Positions 1-8,725 of a stretch of DNA of 64,000 nt are shown in pieces. The position numbers and the translations under genes were made by a program. The notes under the pieces are model-generated. The model was given only the letters and a program-made list of their open reading frames with translations. It made no database searches and had not been told where the DNA came from. The stretch is from Amycolatopsis acididurans (GTDB lineage: Bacteria; Actinomycetota; Actinomycetes; Mycobacteriales; Pseudonocardiaceae): positions 1 through 64,000 of the forward strand of contig NZ_JAAXLS010000031.1 of the NCBI RefSeq assembly GCF_012328925.1, given 5' to 3'. Every line of letters begins with the position of its first letter. Position 1 is the stretch's first letter.

Positions 1-82
1 CAAGATCAAGATAGGCAGCCCGCTCCTTGTGGAGCTTGTTGCGCCCCTGCGGCCTGCGGTCCTTGCGGATCTCGAAATCCAT
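1..82 (-). CDS. IS30-like transposase, N-terminal fragment (runs off left edge)
   Basis: Only the first 27 codons are inside the window, starting at an ATG whose complement is at 80-82. The visible peptide begins MDFEIRKDRRPQGRNKLHKE and continues ERAAYLDL, a basic N-terminus resembling actinobacterial IS30-family transposases, which continue into a helix-turn-helix. Upstream of the start, GTGTTGCGACGA at about 101-112 resembles the inner part of IS30-type terminal inverted repeats, which is what one would expect at an element end. The family call rests on recall of the N-terminus only. It could be another HTH protein, and completeness of the element cannot be judged. Confidence 0.45.
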   Translation of the reverse strand, partial: MDFEIRKDRRPQGRNKLHKERAAYLDL

Positions 83-124
83 CGCACCCCTTGCGCTGGG
101 GTGTTGCGACGACTCCTAGAACCC
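1..124. mobile_element. Possible end of an IS30-family insertion sequence
   Basis: The transposase-like start codon, a putative inner terminal repeat (about 98-120) and the absence of other genes up to 154 suggest that an IS element ends near 120. The exact terminal repeat and target duplication cannot be defined because the other end is outside the window. Confidence 0.3.
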
Positions 125-129
125 AAGGC

Positions 130-148
130 CGCCCCTGGGGGCGTTTTT
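130..148 (+). terminator. Candidate intrinsic terminator
   Basis: CGCCCC and GGGGCG form a 6-bp GC stem with a 2-nt minimal loop, followed directly by TTTTT on the plus strand. It points away from the IS end and into the 3' end of the minus-strand peptidase gene, so it may insulate that gene from read-through. The loop is short and stability was not calculated. Confidence 0.35.
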
Positions 149-153
149 CGTTG

Positions 154-1521
154 TCAGCCCAGTTCGAGGTACTGCGGCGCGGGTTTGGTGTCGCCGTTGA
201 ACCAGGCATCGAAGAAACCGCGCAGGTCCTGGCCGGACACCTGCTCGACGTAGCGCTCGAAGTCCGGCAGGCTCGCGTTGCCGTCACGGTGCTGGCTCGG
301 CCAGGTGCGCAGCACCTGCTCGAAGGCCGGCTCGCCGATGCGGCGGCGCAGGGCGTGCAACGCGAGCGGGCCCTTGCGGTAGACGGCGGTGAACTCCTGG
401 CCCGGCCCCATGTCGTAGAGCTTGCCCGCCCACAGCCGCGCGGGCGCGGCCGCGACCTCGCGCCGGTAGCGGTCGTCGAGGTTCTGCCCCTCCTTCGCCT
501 CCGCCCACAGCCACTGCGCGTACGAGGCGAAGCACTCGTTGAGGCAGATGTCCTTCCAGCCGGCCACCGACACCGAATCGCCGTACCACTGGTGCGCGTT
601 CTCGTGCACGATCGTTTCGATATCGCCCGCCTTCCCCGAGTAGATCGGGCGGCCCAGCGTTTCCAGCGAGAAGTCGATCGGCGCGGTCAGGAAGATGCCG
701 CCCGCGGCGTCGACCGGATACGGCCCGAATTTCGAGGCGAGGAAATCGATGACCTCGGGTAGTCGTGCGGCCGCGGCTTTCGTGGATTCCGGCACCCCGG
801 GCGCGAACGCGGTGAGCACGGGTGTGCCGTCGGCGAGCCGTCCGCGCTGGATGTCCCAGCGGTCGATGGCCACGGTGGTCAGGTACGTCGCGGCGGGTGT
901 GTCCTCCGCCCAGACGCCGGGGCTCACCTCGCGGCCGTTCGACACCGCTGTCCAGCCGGGTGGCACGGTGACCGTCAGGTGGAAGGTCGCCTTGTCCCTG
1001 GGGGTGTCGTTCACCGGATACCAGGTCGAGGCCGATTGCGGTTCGCCTTCGACGAACGCCGCCCCGCTGTCGGTGTACTGCCAGCCGTTTCCGTCAATCG
1101 GCTGTGGCGTGCCGTGGTATCCGATTTCGGTTGTGAACCGCTGGCCGCTACCGAGCGATCCGGCGGGCGTGATCACCAGCTCGTGTGCGCCGGTTCGCGT
1201 GAATTGGGCAGGCGCACCGTTGACGAGAACGGAATCCACCGTCAAACCGGACAGGTCGAGATTGAAGGAACGCAGATTTTCGAGCGCCTGCGCGGTGATC
1301 GTCTGCTGCCCGTTCAGCACCCGGGTCGCCGGGTCGTAGCCGATCGCGAGCCGGTAGTCCGCGACGTCGTAACCGCCGTTGCCGTCCTGCGGGTAATACG
1401 CGTCCCCTGCACCATCCGAACCCGCCATGGGCCGTGACGCCTCGCCGGCGGTACAGCCGGCCAGCATCAAGGCCGCCAGCAGGGCCACCACGCCACGCAC
1501 GCCACGAACGTAACGCCCCAC
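154..1521 (-). CDS. M1-family zinc metallopeptidase lipoprotein
   Basis: A 455-residue secreted lipoprotein. A hydrophobic signal with lipobox LAGC near residue 23 predicts lipid anchoring to the outer face of the membrane. The gluzincin motif HENAH lies near residues 305-309 with the second zinc-ligand glutamate (NECF) about 19 residues later, the spacing of aminopeptidase N-type (M1) enzymes. The N-terminal beta domain with GxxxG-type substrate elements precedes it. The protein is about half the length of full PepN, so it is a short M1 form lacking the C-terminal helical domain. The GTG start used here directly abuts the next gene's open frame. A GTG seven codons further in (1500) would leave room for a shared divergent promoter. 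Confidence 0.85.
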   Translation of the reverse strand: MGRYVRGVRGVVALLAALMLAGCTAGEASRPMAGSDGAGDAYYPQDGNGGYDVADYRLAIGYDPATRVLNGQQTITAQALENLRSFNLDLSGLTVDSVLVNGAPAQFTRTGAHELVITPAGSLGSGQRFTTEIGYHGTPQPIDGNGWQYTDSGAAFVEGEPQSASTWYPVNDTPRDKATFHLTVTVPPGWTAVSNGREVSPGVWAEDTPAATYLTTVAIDRWDIQRGRLADGTPVLTAFAPGVPESTKAAAARLPEVIDFLASKFGPYPVDAAGGIFLTAPIDFSLETLGRPIYSGKAGDIETIVHENAHQWYGDSVSVAGWKDICLNECFASYAQWLWAEAKEGQNLDDRYRREVAAAPARLWAGKLYDMGPGQEFTAVYRKGPLALHALRRRIGEPAFEQVLRTWPSQHRDGNASLPDFERYVEQVSGQDLRGFFDAWFNGDTKPAPQYLELG

Positions 1522-1545
1522 GTGGCTTTCTGGAAAGCTGGACCA

Positions 1546-4500
1546 GTGCAGGTGTCATTACTCGGCCCGGTCGGCGTCCGGGCGGACGACGGCACGCCGA
1601 TCGACATCGGCGGTGCCCGCCTGCGCATGCTCCTGGCCCGGCTCGCGCTGGACGCTCCTCGCGCCGTCGCCGCCGACACGTTGATCGACGGGCTGTGGGG
1701 AGCCTTGCCGCCCGCGGACGCGGCGAACGCGTTGCAGTCACCGGTTTCCCGGCTGCGCAAGGCACTCGGCGACAGCACGCGGCTCGCCTCCGGCACCGCC
1801 GGCTACGTGCTCGCCGTCGAGTCCGTCGACGCGAGCCGGTTCGAGGAACTGGCCGCCCGCGGCAGGCGTGAACTGGCGGCGGGCGGGTACGCCGAAGCCG
1901 CCGTGGTGCTGGGCGAAGCGCTCGGGTTGTGGCAGGGCGAGCCGCTTTCCGACGTGCTGGACGCGCCGTTTGCGCAGGCGCCAGCCACACGCCTCGCGGA
2001 ACTGCGGCTCGCCGCGATCGAGGACAGGTTCGAGGCGGAACTGGAACTCGGCCGCCATGCGGAGGTGCTCGCCGATCTGGAGACCGCGGGTGCGGCGCAT
2101 CCGCTGCGGGAACGGCTTGCCGGGCTGCGCATGCGCGCGTTGTACGCGGCCGGCCGCCAGTCCGACGCGCTCGCCGTTTTCGAGCGCACGCGGGCGATTC
2201 TCGCCGAGGAGCTGGGCGTCGATCCGTCCGCGGAACTGCGTGAGGTGCATCTGGCGGTGCTGCGCGGCGAGATCGCGACCACTCGACCGGAGACCGATCA
2301 CCTGCCGGTGCGGCTGACCAGTTTCGTGGGCCGCGGCAAGGAACTCGACCTGCTCGCGCGTTCGCTGACCGACGCGCGGCTGGTCACGCTGGTCGGTCCC
2401 GGCGGCGCGGGCAAGACCCGGCTCGCCACCGAGGCGGCCGTCCGGCATCCCGTGCACCGGCGTGGCCGGGTGTGGTTCGTCGCGCTCGCCTCGGTGCGCG
2501 ATCCCGGTGACCTCACCAGCGCCGTACTCGGCGCGCTCGGCTCGCTGGACATGCGCCTGCTCAACACGGCTCCGTCGATGCAGCCCGCCGATCCGCTCGA
2601 GCGCGTGCGCGAGCTGATCGGATCCGGCGAGGCACTGCTGGTACTGGACAACTGCGAGCACCTCGTCGGCGCCGCGGCCGAACTCACGCACGAATTGCTC
2701 GGCCGCGTTCCCGGTCTGCGCGTCCTGGCCACGAGCAGGGAACCGCTCGCGATCACCGGCGAAGTGCTGTGCCATCTCGGCCCGCTCGAGGAAGCCGAGG
2801 CGATGCGGCTGTTCGTGGAGCGGGCGGAGACGGTCCGGCCCGGTTTCGTGCTGGACGAGCTCACCCGGGAACCGGTGGCGGAAATCTGCCGCAGGCTCGA
2901 CGGGCTCCCGCTCGCACTGGAACTCGCGGCCGCGCGGCTGCGCTCCATGACCCCCGAACAGATCGCCAAACGGCTCGACGATCGCTTCCGCCTGCTCACC
3001 TCCGGCAGCCGGGTCGCTTTGCCGCGTCAGCGGACCCTGCGCGCCGTGGTCGAGTGGAGCTGGGACCTGCTGGAGAAACCGGAGCGCGTACTGGCCAGGC
3101 GGCTGTCGGTTTTCCCCGGTGGGGTAACGGTTTCCGCCGCCGAGGCGGTCTGCGCGGACGATCTGTTGCCGGAGCAGGACGTGCTCTACGTGCTCGGCTC
3201 ACTCGTCGAGAAATCCATTGTGGACTCCGTAGATGCGGTCGAGCCCAGGTACCGGATGCTGGAGACCATTCGCGCCTACGGCGAGGAACGGCTGGACGAG
3301 GCCGCCGAACGGGCCGTGGTCGCACGCCGGTTCGCCGAGTACTACGTCGGTTTCGCCGAATCGCACGAGGCCGCGTTGCGCACCGCCGCTCAACTCGGTG
3401 CCATCGCCGCGTTCGAGGCCGAGTACGACAACATGACCAGGGGCCTGCGCTGGGCGATCGACAACGACGAAGCCGGAATCGCACACCGCTACGTCACGGC
3501 GCTCATGTGGTACTGGGTGATCCGCGGATTCGACGACCAGCCGAAACAGCACATCACCGACGTGCTCGACTTCGGCGATCGCATCCCCGGCGACGTACGG
3601 GCCACGCTCGCCGCACTGAAGACGCTGATGGAGGCGCTCCCGCACGTCGGCAGCTCGCCGGACCTGGCGGTCATCATCGACGACTGTGTGCGCACCGGGG
3701 CGCTGCGGCGCTTTCCCGCGCTCGGTCTCGCGGTCCCGATGCTCGCGTTCCTGGCACGCGAACGCGCACTCGCCGATCGCGAACTGGCGCGGGCGGCCAC
3801 ACACCCCGATCCGTGGGTGCGTGCCTGCGCGCGCTGGGCGGAGGCGTTCTTCCTCGACGACGACGGCGATCTGGACGGCAGCGAGCGGGCGCGTGGCGCG
3901 GCGCTCGCGGGTTTCGAGCAGGTCGGCGACCGCTGGGGTATCGCGATGACGCTCGCGATGCAGGCGGGCAGCCATTCCCTGCGCGGGGACCACGAGCGCG
4001 CCATCGTCGGATATCAGCGCGGCCTCGCGATGGCCCGCGAGCTCAATTCCGTCGACGACACGGTGCAGCAGCTGTCCTCGCTCGCGAGCGAACGGCTGCG
4101 GTCCGGAGATCCCGAGGGTGCGTGGCGCGATCTCGAGGAGGCCGAACGCATCGCCGACGCCGCGGGACAGGACGAGTACAGCGCGATCGTGCGGTTCAGC
4201 ATCGTCGACGTCGCACGGCGTGCCGGAGATCTGCCGAGGGCACGCGAGGCGCTCGAATGGATACGCATCCACAGCCCGGGGCTTCCGTTTCCGCCGGGAA
4301 TGGCCGACGAGTGGCTCGCGATGTTCGAGGCCGCAATGGCGGTCGCGGAGGGCGACGCGACGCGGGCCCGGCAGCGGTTGCCGGAGGCGTTGCGGACGTC
4401 GAGTGAGCGACAGGACATGCCCGACGTGGCACGTGCCGCGCAGGTGGCGGCCGCGCTGTTCGCCCTGGAGGGCAACGAAGAACTCGCCGCGTGGACCCTG

Positions 4501-4674
4501 GGCGCGACGAAGGCGATCCGCGGTGCCTTCGACGAGGGCGATCCGGAACTGGCCGAACTGGCCACGAAACTGTCCGCCGTGCTCGGTGCGGACGGCTACC
4601 GGAACGCATACGAACGTGGCGCCGGGCTCGCCAAACCCGACGCCATCGCTCAGCTTCTCGCGCGGTTCTCCTAG
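1546..4674 (+). CDS. AfsR/SARP-like regulator: BTAD, NB-ARC-type ATPase and TPR-like C-terminus
   Basis: A large transcriptional regulator of about 1,042 residues. The N-terminus (QVSLLGPVGVR, then a winged-helix region) and residues to about 245 form the DNA-binding plus BTAD module of SARP proteins. A P-loop (GPGGAGKTRLA) lies near residue 288, a Walker B-like LLVLDNCEHL near 370, and the GLPLALELAAARL motif of STAND ATPases near 465. The remainder is helical and TPR-like. The frame is open to a GTG at 1522 touching the divergent peptidase, but GTG 1546 gives the usual family start. It converges with the DrrAB-type operon (the 3' ends overlap by 4 bp), a common partnership, so control of that exporter is plausible but inferred. 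Confidence 0.85.
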   Translation: MQVSLLGPVGVRADDGTPIDIGGARLRMLLARLALDAPRAVAADTLIDGLWGALPPADAANALQSPVSRLRKALGDSTRLASGTAGYVLAVESVDASRFEELAARGRRELAAGGYAEAAVVLGEALGLWQGEPLSDVLDAPFAQAPATRLAELRLAAIEDRFEAELELGRHAEVLADLETAGAAHPLRERLAGLRMRALYAAGRQSDALAVFERTRAILAEELGVDPSAELREVHLAVLRGEIATTRPETDHLPVRLTSFVGRGKELDLLARSLTDARLVTLVGPGGAGKTRLATEAAVRHPVHRRGRVWFVALASVRDPGDLTSAVLGALGSLDMRLLNTAPSMQPADPLERVRELIGSGEALLVLDNCEHLVGAAAELTHELLGRVPGLRVLATSREPLAITGEVLCHLGPLEEAEAMRLFVERAETVRPGFVLDELTREPVAEICRRLDGLPLALELAAARLRSMTPEQIAKRLDDRFRLLTSGSRVALPRQRTLRAVVEWSWDLLEKPERVLARRLSVFPGGVTVSAAEAVCADDLLPEQDVLYVLGSLVEKSIVDSVDAVEPRYRMLETIRAYGEERLDEAAERAVVARRFAEYYVGFAESHEAALRTAAQLGAIAAFEAEYDNMTRGLRWAIDNDEAGIAHRYVTALMWYWVIRGFDDQPKQHITDVLDFGDRIPGDVRATLAALKTLMEALPHVGSSPDLAVIIDDCVRTGALRRFPALGLAVPMLAFLARERALADRELARAATHPDPWVRACARWAEAFFLDDDGDLDGSERARGAALAGFEQVGDRWGIAMTLAMQAGSHSLRGDHERAIVGYQRGLAMARELNSVDDTVQQLSSLASERLRSGDPEGAWRDLEEAERIADAAGQDEYSAIVRFSIVDVARRAGDLPRAREALEWIRIHSPGLPFPPGMADEWLAMFEAAMAVAEGDATRARQRLPEALRTSSERQDMPDVARAAQVAAALFALEGNEELAAWTLGATKAIRGAFDEGDPELAELATKLSAVLGADGYRNAYERGAGLAKPDAIAQLLARFS

Positions 4675-5471
4675 CCGACGCGGCGGCGGTAGGCGCGCAT
4701 CGCCAGCGGGAAGAACACCGCCACGACACCGGCCATCCAGGCCAGCGCACCCAGCAGCGGACCGGCGACCGGACCGCCGTCGAGCAACCCGCGCATCGTG
4801 TTGGCGAGCAGGCTCACCGGGCTGATGTCCGACCACGTCTTGAGCCAGCCGGGCATCGTGGAGCTGGGCACGAACACGTTGCTGCCGAACGTCAGCGGGA
4901 AGATGAACGCGATCATGACACCTTGCACCGCGCCCGGGGACTCCACGAGCATGCCGACGAACACCGCGATCCAGCAGAAGCACAGGCCCGCGAGCACCAT
5001 GACGGCGACCGCGAGGATCGTCGAGGCCGGATCGGTCTGGATGCGGAAACCCATGATCGTGGCCATGACCAGCAGCACCGCGATCGCGACCAGATAACGC
5101 ACGATGTCCGCGAACACCGCTCCCACCAGCGGGGCCGACCGCGCGATCGGCATGCTGCGGAACCGGTCGAACACGCCCTTGCTGACGTCGGTGTTCAGTG
5201 CGACACCGGCCGACATGCTGGCCATGATCGTGTTCTGCACGAGCAGGCCGGGCGCCAGGTTCTGCAGATAGGCGCCGGTGCTGCCGGCGACCGCGCCGCC
5301 GAAGAGGTACACGAACAGCACCAGGAACAAGATCGGCTGGATGGTCACGTCGACCAGCTGTTCCGGGTTCTTGCGGATCTTCAGGATTCCCCGCCAGGCA
5401 AGGGAAAACCCGTGTTGCAGCGCTTTCGCCGGGCTCACGAACCTCGGCGGGGCAACGGCGAGGCTGGTCAT
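4671..5471 (-). CDS. ABC-2 type transporter permease (DrrB-like)
   Basis: A 266-residue membrane permease starting at ATG 5471 (MTSLAVAPPRF), which overlaps the stop of the upstream ATPase gene by 4 bp, so the two are translationally coupled. It has about six hydrophobic helices, with the ABC-2 signature region around GLCFCWIAVFVGMLVESPGAV and a PLTFGSNVFVP segment typical of DrrB daunorubicin-resistance permeases. It probably works as a dimer with two copies of the neighbouring ATPase to export a hydrophobic compound. The frame stays open far upstream into the ATPase gene; that extension is antisense-like composition and not used. Confidence 0.87.
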   Translation of the reverse strand: MTSLAVAPPRFVSPAKALQHGFSLAWRGILKIRKNPEQLVDVTIQPILFLVLFVYLFGGAVAGSTGAYLQNLAPGLLVQNTIMASMSAGVALNTDVSKGVFDRFRSMPIARSAPLVGAVFADIVRYLVAIAVLLVMATIMGFRIQTDPASTILAVAVMVLAGLCFCWIAVFVGMLVESPGAVQGVMIAFIFPLTFGSNVFVPSSTMPGWLKTWSDISPVSLLANTMRGLLDGGPVAGPLLGALAWMAGVVAVFFPLAMRAYRRRVG

Positions 5472-6418
5472 ACCAGCACCTCCTCGGCGGGCTTTCCGGT
5501 CAGCGCCAAGAACACCTCGTCCAGGCTCGGCAGCCGCAGCGCCAGCTCGTCCGCGGTGATTCCGGCGTCGTCGAGCTTCCTGACCAAAGTGGACATCAGT
5601 ACCGGATCGGACACCGGCGCGGTCACAAGGCCGCTGTCGTCGTCGCGGGCGGGCAGCACCCCGGTCAGGTCCGCGACGATCCGCGCCACGACGTCCATGT
5701 CGGCCGGCGAGGTCGGGCGCACCTGGAGCGTCTGTCCGCCGACCCGGCGCTTCAGCTCGTCGGCGCGGCCCTGCGCCACTACGCGGCCGTGGTCGAAGAC
5801 CGTGATGCTGTCGGCCAGCTGGTCGGCCTCCTCCAGGTACTGCGTGGTCAGCAGCACCGTGGAGCCGTCGCCGACCAGTCGCCGCACCACGTTCCACACT
5901 TCGTTGCGGGCGTGCGGGTCCAGCCCGGTCGTCGGTTCGTCGAGGTAGAGCACCTGCGGACGGCCGACCAGGCTCGCGGCGAGGTCGAGACGCCGCCGCA
6001 TACCGCCCGAGTACGTCTTCGCCGCGCGGCCGGCCGCGTCGGTCAGCTCGAACTGCTCCAGCAGCTCGGCCGCGCGGGCCTTCGCCGCGGCCCGAGACAG
6101 GCCGAGCAGGCGTCCGATCAGCACCATGTTCTCGGTGCCGGACAGGTCCTCGTCCACCGAGGCGTACTGCCCCGTCACGCCGATCACCGACCGGACCCGG
6201 ACCGGATCACGCACCACGTCGTAACCCCCGACCGTGGCGTGGCCGGCGTCCGGCCGCAGCAGCGTGGCCAGGATCCGGACGGCGGTCGTCTTGCCCGCCC
6301 CGTTCGGGCCCAGCACGCCGACCACCTTGCCGGTCGGCACCTCCAAGTCGACCCCTGCCAGCGCCGTGGTCTCCCCGTAGCGTTTCACCAGGCCTTCCGC
6401 CTGGATCGCGAGCGACAT
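5468..6418 (-). CDS. DrrA-like ABC transporter ATP-binding protein
   Basis: A 316-residue ATPase with Walker A GPNGAGKTT near residue 38, signature SGGMRRRLDLA near 138, Walker B VLYLDEPTTGLD near 158 and the H-loop region (LLTTQYLEEAD). The C-terminal about 90 residues match the DrrA-specific extension ending in an LRLPSLDEVFLALTG motif. An AGGAGG ribosome site sits a few bases before the ATG at 6418. It forms a two-gene exporter operon with the DrrB-like permease. The substrate is unknown; antibiotics are typical, but nothing here specifies one. Confidence 0.9.
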   Translation of the reverse strand: MSLAIQAEGLVKRYGETTALAGVDLEVPTGKVVGVLGPNGAGKTTAVRILATLLRPDAGHATVGGYDVVRDPVRVRSVIGVTGQYASVDEDLSGTENMVLIGRLLGLSRAAAKARAAELLEQFELTDAAGRAAKTYSGGMRRRLDLAASLVGRPQVLYLDEPTTGLDPHARNEVWNVVRRLVGDGSTVLLTTQYLEEADQLADSITVFDHGRVVAQGRADELKRRVGGQTLQVRPTSPADMDVVARIVADLTGVLPARDDDSGLVTAPVSDPVLMSTLVRKLDDAGITADELALRLPSLDEVFLALTGKPAEEVLV

Positions 6419-6525
6419 CGCACCTCCTGTGTCTCCCGTCGTTGTCGCGTTGACCCGACGATGCCCAGCGGTGCTGACAGCTCACGCACATCGCGCTGGC
6501 AGCCGCTTGTCAGCGGAAATCAGGT

Positions 6526-7533
6526 ATGACTGGTCTGGTGCACACCGCCGATCCGCCGGAGAGCGCGGACACAGCTTCGGGAAAGGCTGGGAAAAGCTCG
6601 CGCGGGAAGACTGGCCGCATGATCTTCTTCGCCGTGCTGACCGCGGGGTTCCTCGTGCTCGCCGCGCTGCGGCTGTGCGGCGTCGACGGCGACCGGATCA
6701 CCGCGGCGCTGATCGCGCTGACCCCGTACTGGACCCTGGGCGGGCTGCTCATCGGCGGTGTCGCGCTCGGCTTCCGGCACTGGTGGATCGGCGGCGTCGC
6801 GGTCGCCGTCGCGATCGCGCTGGTCGCCATGGTGCTGCCGCGTGCGTTCGCCTCGTCGCGACCCGACGCCCACGGCGCGACCCTGCGCGTCATGTCCTCG
6901 AACCAGTACCTGGGCCGTGCCGACGTGAACGCGCTGGTGAAGCTGGTGCGCGACAACCAGGTCGACGTGCTGAACCTGCTGGAGCTGACCCCGCGCGAGG
7001 TGCGGGAACTTACCAGCGCCGGGCTGTTCGACCTGTTGCCTCATCGCGTGCTGAAGCCGATTCCCGGCGCGAACGGCTCGGGCATCGCGTCGCGCTACCC
7101 GTTGACGGAGCTGTCACTGGTCGGGCCCGGCGAGATGGAGCAGCCGAGCGCACGGGTCGAGATCGGGGGCACGCCGGTGGAGATCGTCGCGGTGCATCCC
7201 GTCGCGCCGACCGCGTCCTCGGCCACCTGGAAAAGCGACCTCGCGCGGCTGCCGAGGCCGGACTCCGGTGGTGCGGTGCGGATCCTGGCCGGGGACTTCA
7301 ACGCGACGCTCGATCACGCCGCGTTCCGCGACCTGCTGCACGCCGGTTACGTCGACGCGGGCGACAACCGCGGCGCGGGTTTCGCACCGACCTGGCCGTC
7401 CGGGGCCTTTCCGCCGCCGGTGACGATCGATCACGTGCTGGTCGATCCGCGGATCGCGGTGGCGGGCTACCGCGTGCTCGACGTGCCGGGCTCCGACCAC
7501 AACGCGGTGTTCGCGCAGGTCACCCTGCCTTGA
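6526..7533 (+). CDS. Membrane-anchored endonuclease/exonuclease/phosphatase-family hydrolase
   Basis: A 335-residue protein. After a polar N-terminus of about 35 residues there are three hydrophobic helices (roughly residues 35-112), then an EEP-fold domain. Visible EEP motifs are the metal-binding glutamate region LNLLELTP, GDFNATLDH near 255 and the C-terminal TIDHVLVD ... GSDHNAV, which carries the catalytic Asp-His pairs. Such proteins are common in actinobacteria and probably act outside the membrane on nucleic acid or phosphodiester substrates; the substrate is unknown. The last 14 bp overlap the convergent sirtuin gene. Confidence 0.82.
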   Translation: MTGLVHTADPPESADTASGKAGKSSRGKTGRMIFFAVLTAGFLVLAALRLCGVDGDRITAALIALTPYWTLGGLLIGGVALGFRHWWIGGVAVAVAIALVAMVLPRAFASSRPDAHGATLRVMSSNQYLGRADVNALVKLVRDNQVDVLNLLELTPREVRELTSAGLFDLLPHRVLKPIPGANGSGIASRYPLTELSLVGPGEMEQPSARVEIGGTPVEIVAVHPVAPTASSATWKSDLARLPRPDSGGAVRILAGDFNATLDHAAFRDLLHAGYVDAGDNRGAGFAPTWPSGAFPPPVTIDHVLVDPRIAVAGYRVLDVPGSDHNAVFAQVTLP

Positions 7534-8350
7534 GCCGGGCGTCGAGGGCGGCCAGGGTTTCCAGCGCGCCGTGCGGCAGCGAGACACCGCGGCCGTGCCG
7601 GATCTCCGGCTCGCGCGGGTTGACGCGGATGAGCGCACCAGTGGCGGCGCTCGCCAGCTCGGCGTAGCGGCGCACGGTCGGGACCGCTTTCCCGGCGCCG
7701 AGTTCGATGACGACGAGGTCGCGGTGCTCGCGGCGCCATTCGTTGAGCGCGTGCAGCTGCTCGTCGGTGCGGTGCGGGATCCAGTCCCCGTCGCCGAACA
7801 TCAGGATGTTGGGGCGGGCGAGGTTGCCGCAGCGCGGGCACCGCGGCAGCGGCCCGGTGGCGCGCATGGTCTCGTGGTCGACGGCCACGTCCAGATCAGT
7901 GGCGGGCCAGATGTGCGGGCCACACGGCACGACGCACTGCAGGTGATGGATCGAGCCGTGCACCTCGGCGACCATGCCGAAACCGGCCTCGCCGAACTGG
8001 CCGTCCACATTGGACGTGAACACCGGTGCGCCGCCGGGTTTCGACTCGCCCCAGCCGCGCAGGATGCGGAAGCCCTCGTGCGGCACCGTCTTGCGGTACA
8101 GGTCGAGCCGGTGACCGTAGAAACCCCACGCCAGCTCGGGATCGTCCGCGAAGTGTCGAGGGTCGGCGAGTTCGGCGAAGCGGATGCCGAGCCGCTCGTA
8201 CGGCGGGTAGGCGTTCCAGAACCCTTCGTCGCCACGGAAATCGGGCAACCCGGAGTCCACGCCCATACCGGCGCCGGCGCACACCAGGACGGCGCCCGCG
8301 CCGGCGATCAGCTCCGCCGCTTCGCCGAGGCTCGCGTCATTCGGTGCCAT
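7520..8350 (-). CDS. Sir2-family NAD-dependent protein deacetylase (sirtuin)
   Basis: A 276-residue sirtuin. The NAD-binding signature GAGMGVDSGLPDFRG lies near residues 23-37, TSNVDGQF near 120, the catalytic histidine in EVHGS near 140, and a four-cysteine zinc ribbon (CVVPC ... CPRC). It should remove acyl groups from lysines using NAD. The ATG at 8350 (MAPNDASLGE) is chosen because the longer frame up to 8413 would run through the upstream haem-oxygenase gene; even so the two genes overlap by 14 bp, suggesting co-transcription. Confidence 0.87.
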   Translation of the reverse strand: MAPNDASLGEAAELIAGAGAVLVCAGAGMGVDSGLPDFRGDEGFWNAYPPYERLGIRFAELADPRHFADDPELAWGFYGHRLDLYRKTVPHEGFRILRGWGESKPGGAPVFTSNVDGQFGEAGFGMVAEVHGSIHHLQCVVPCGPHIWPATDLDVAVDHETMRATGPLPRCPRCGNLARPNILMFGDGDWIPHRTDEQLHALNEWRREHRDLVVIELGAGKAVPTVRRYAELASAATGALIRVNPREPEIRHGRGVSLPHGALETLAALDARLKAG

Positions 8351-8642
8351 CGAGGTCGACGACCTCGAACTCCAGCAGGCTCGCGCCGCTCGCGACCGGG
8401 TTCTTGCGCTCACCGGCGTGCGCGTCCTGGGCCGGGCCCGACCGCCACGCGTTGAACGCCTCGTCGGACTCCCACCTGGTGACCACGAAGTACCGGTTGT
8501 CGCCGGAGACGGGGCGGAGCAGTTCGAAGCCGAGGAAGCCGGGCTGCGAGTCCACCGCGTGTTTGCGTGCCGCGAACCGCTTCTCCAGTTCGGGGCCGGC
8601 GCCTTCGGGGACCTCGATCGCGTTGATCTTCACTACTGCCAT
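8337..8642 (-). CDS. mhuD: MhuD-like haem-degrading monooxygenase (ABM fold)
   Basis: A 101-residue single-domain antibiotic-biosynthesis-monooxygenase fold protein. The start VVKINAIEVPEGAGPELEKR, the RYFVVTRWESDEAF segment and the conserved histidine in DAHAGERKNPVA closely resemble mycobacterial MhuD (Rv3592 as I recall it), which opens haem to mycobilin and releases iron. The NxxxW and H residues expected for haem binding are visible. It is transcribed with the sirtuin gene. No DtxR/IdeR box was recognised upstream. Confidence 0.85.
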   Translation of the reverse strand: MAVVKINAIEVPEGAGPELEKRFAARKHAVDSQPGFLGFELLRPVSGDNRYFVVTRWESDEAFNAWRSGPAQDAHAGERKNPVASGASLLEFEVVDLDGTE

Positions 8643-8725
8643 GCCTCAGAATCTACCGTGACGCGGAGCGTCTCCGTTGAGGGCGGCGGTGGGCGAGGGG
8701 CCGGCCGTTGTGCCAGGCTGCGGGA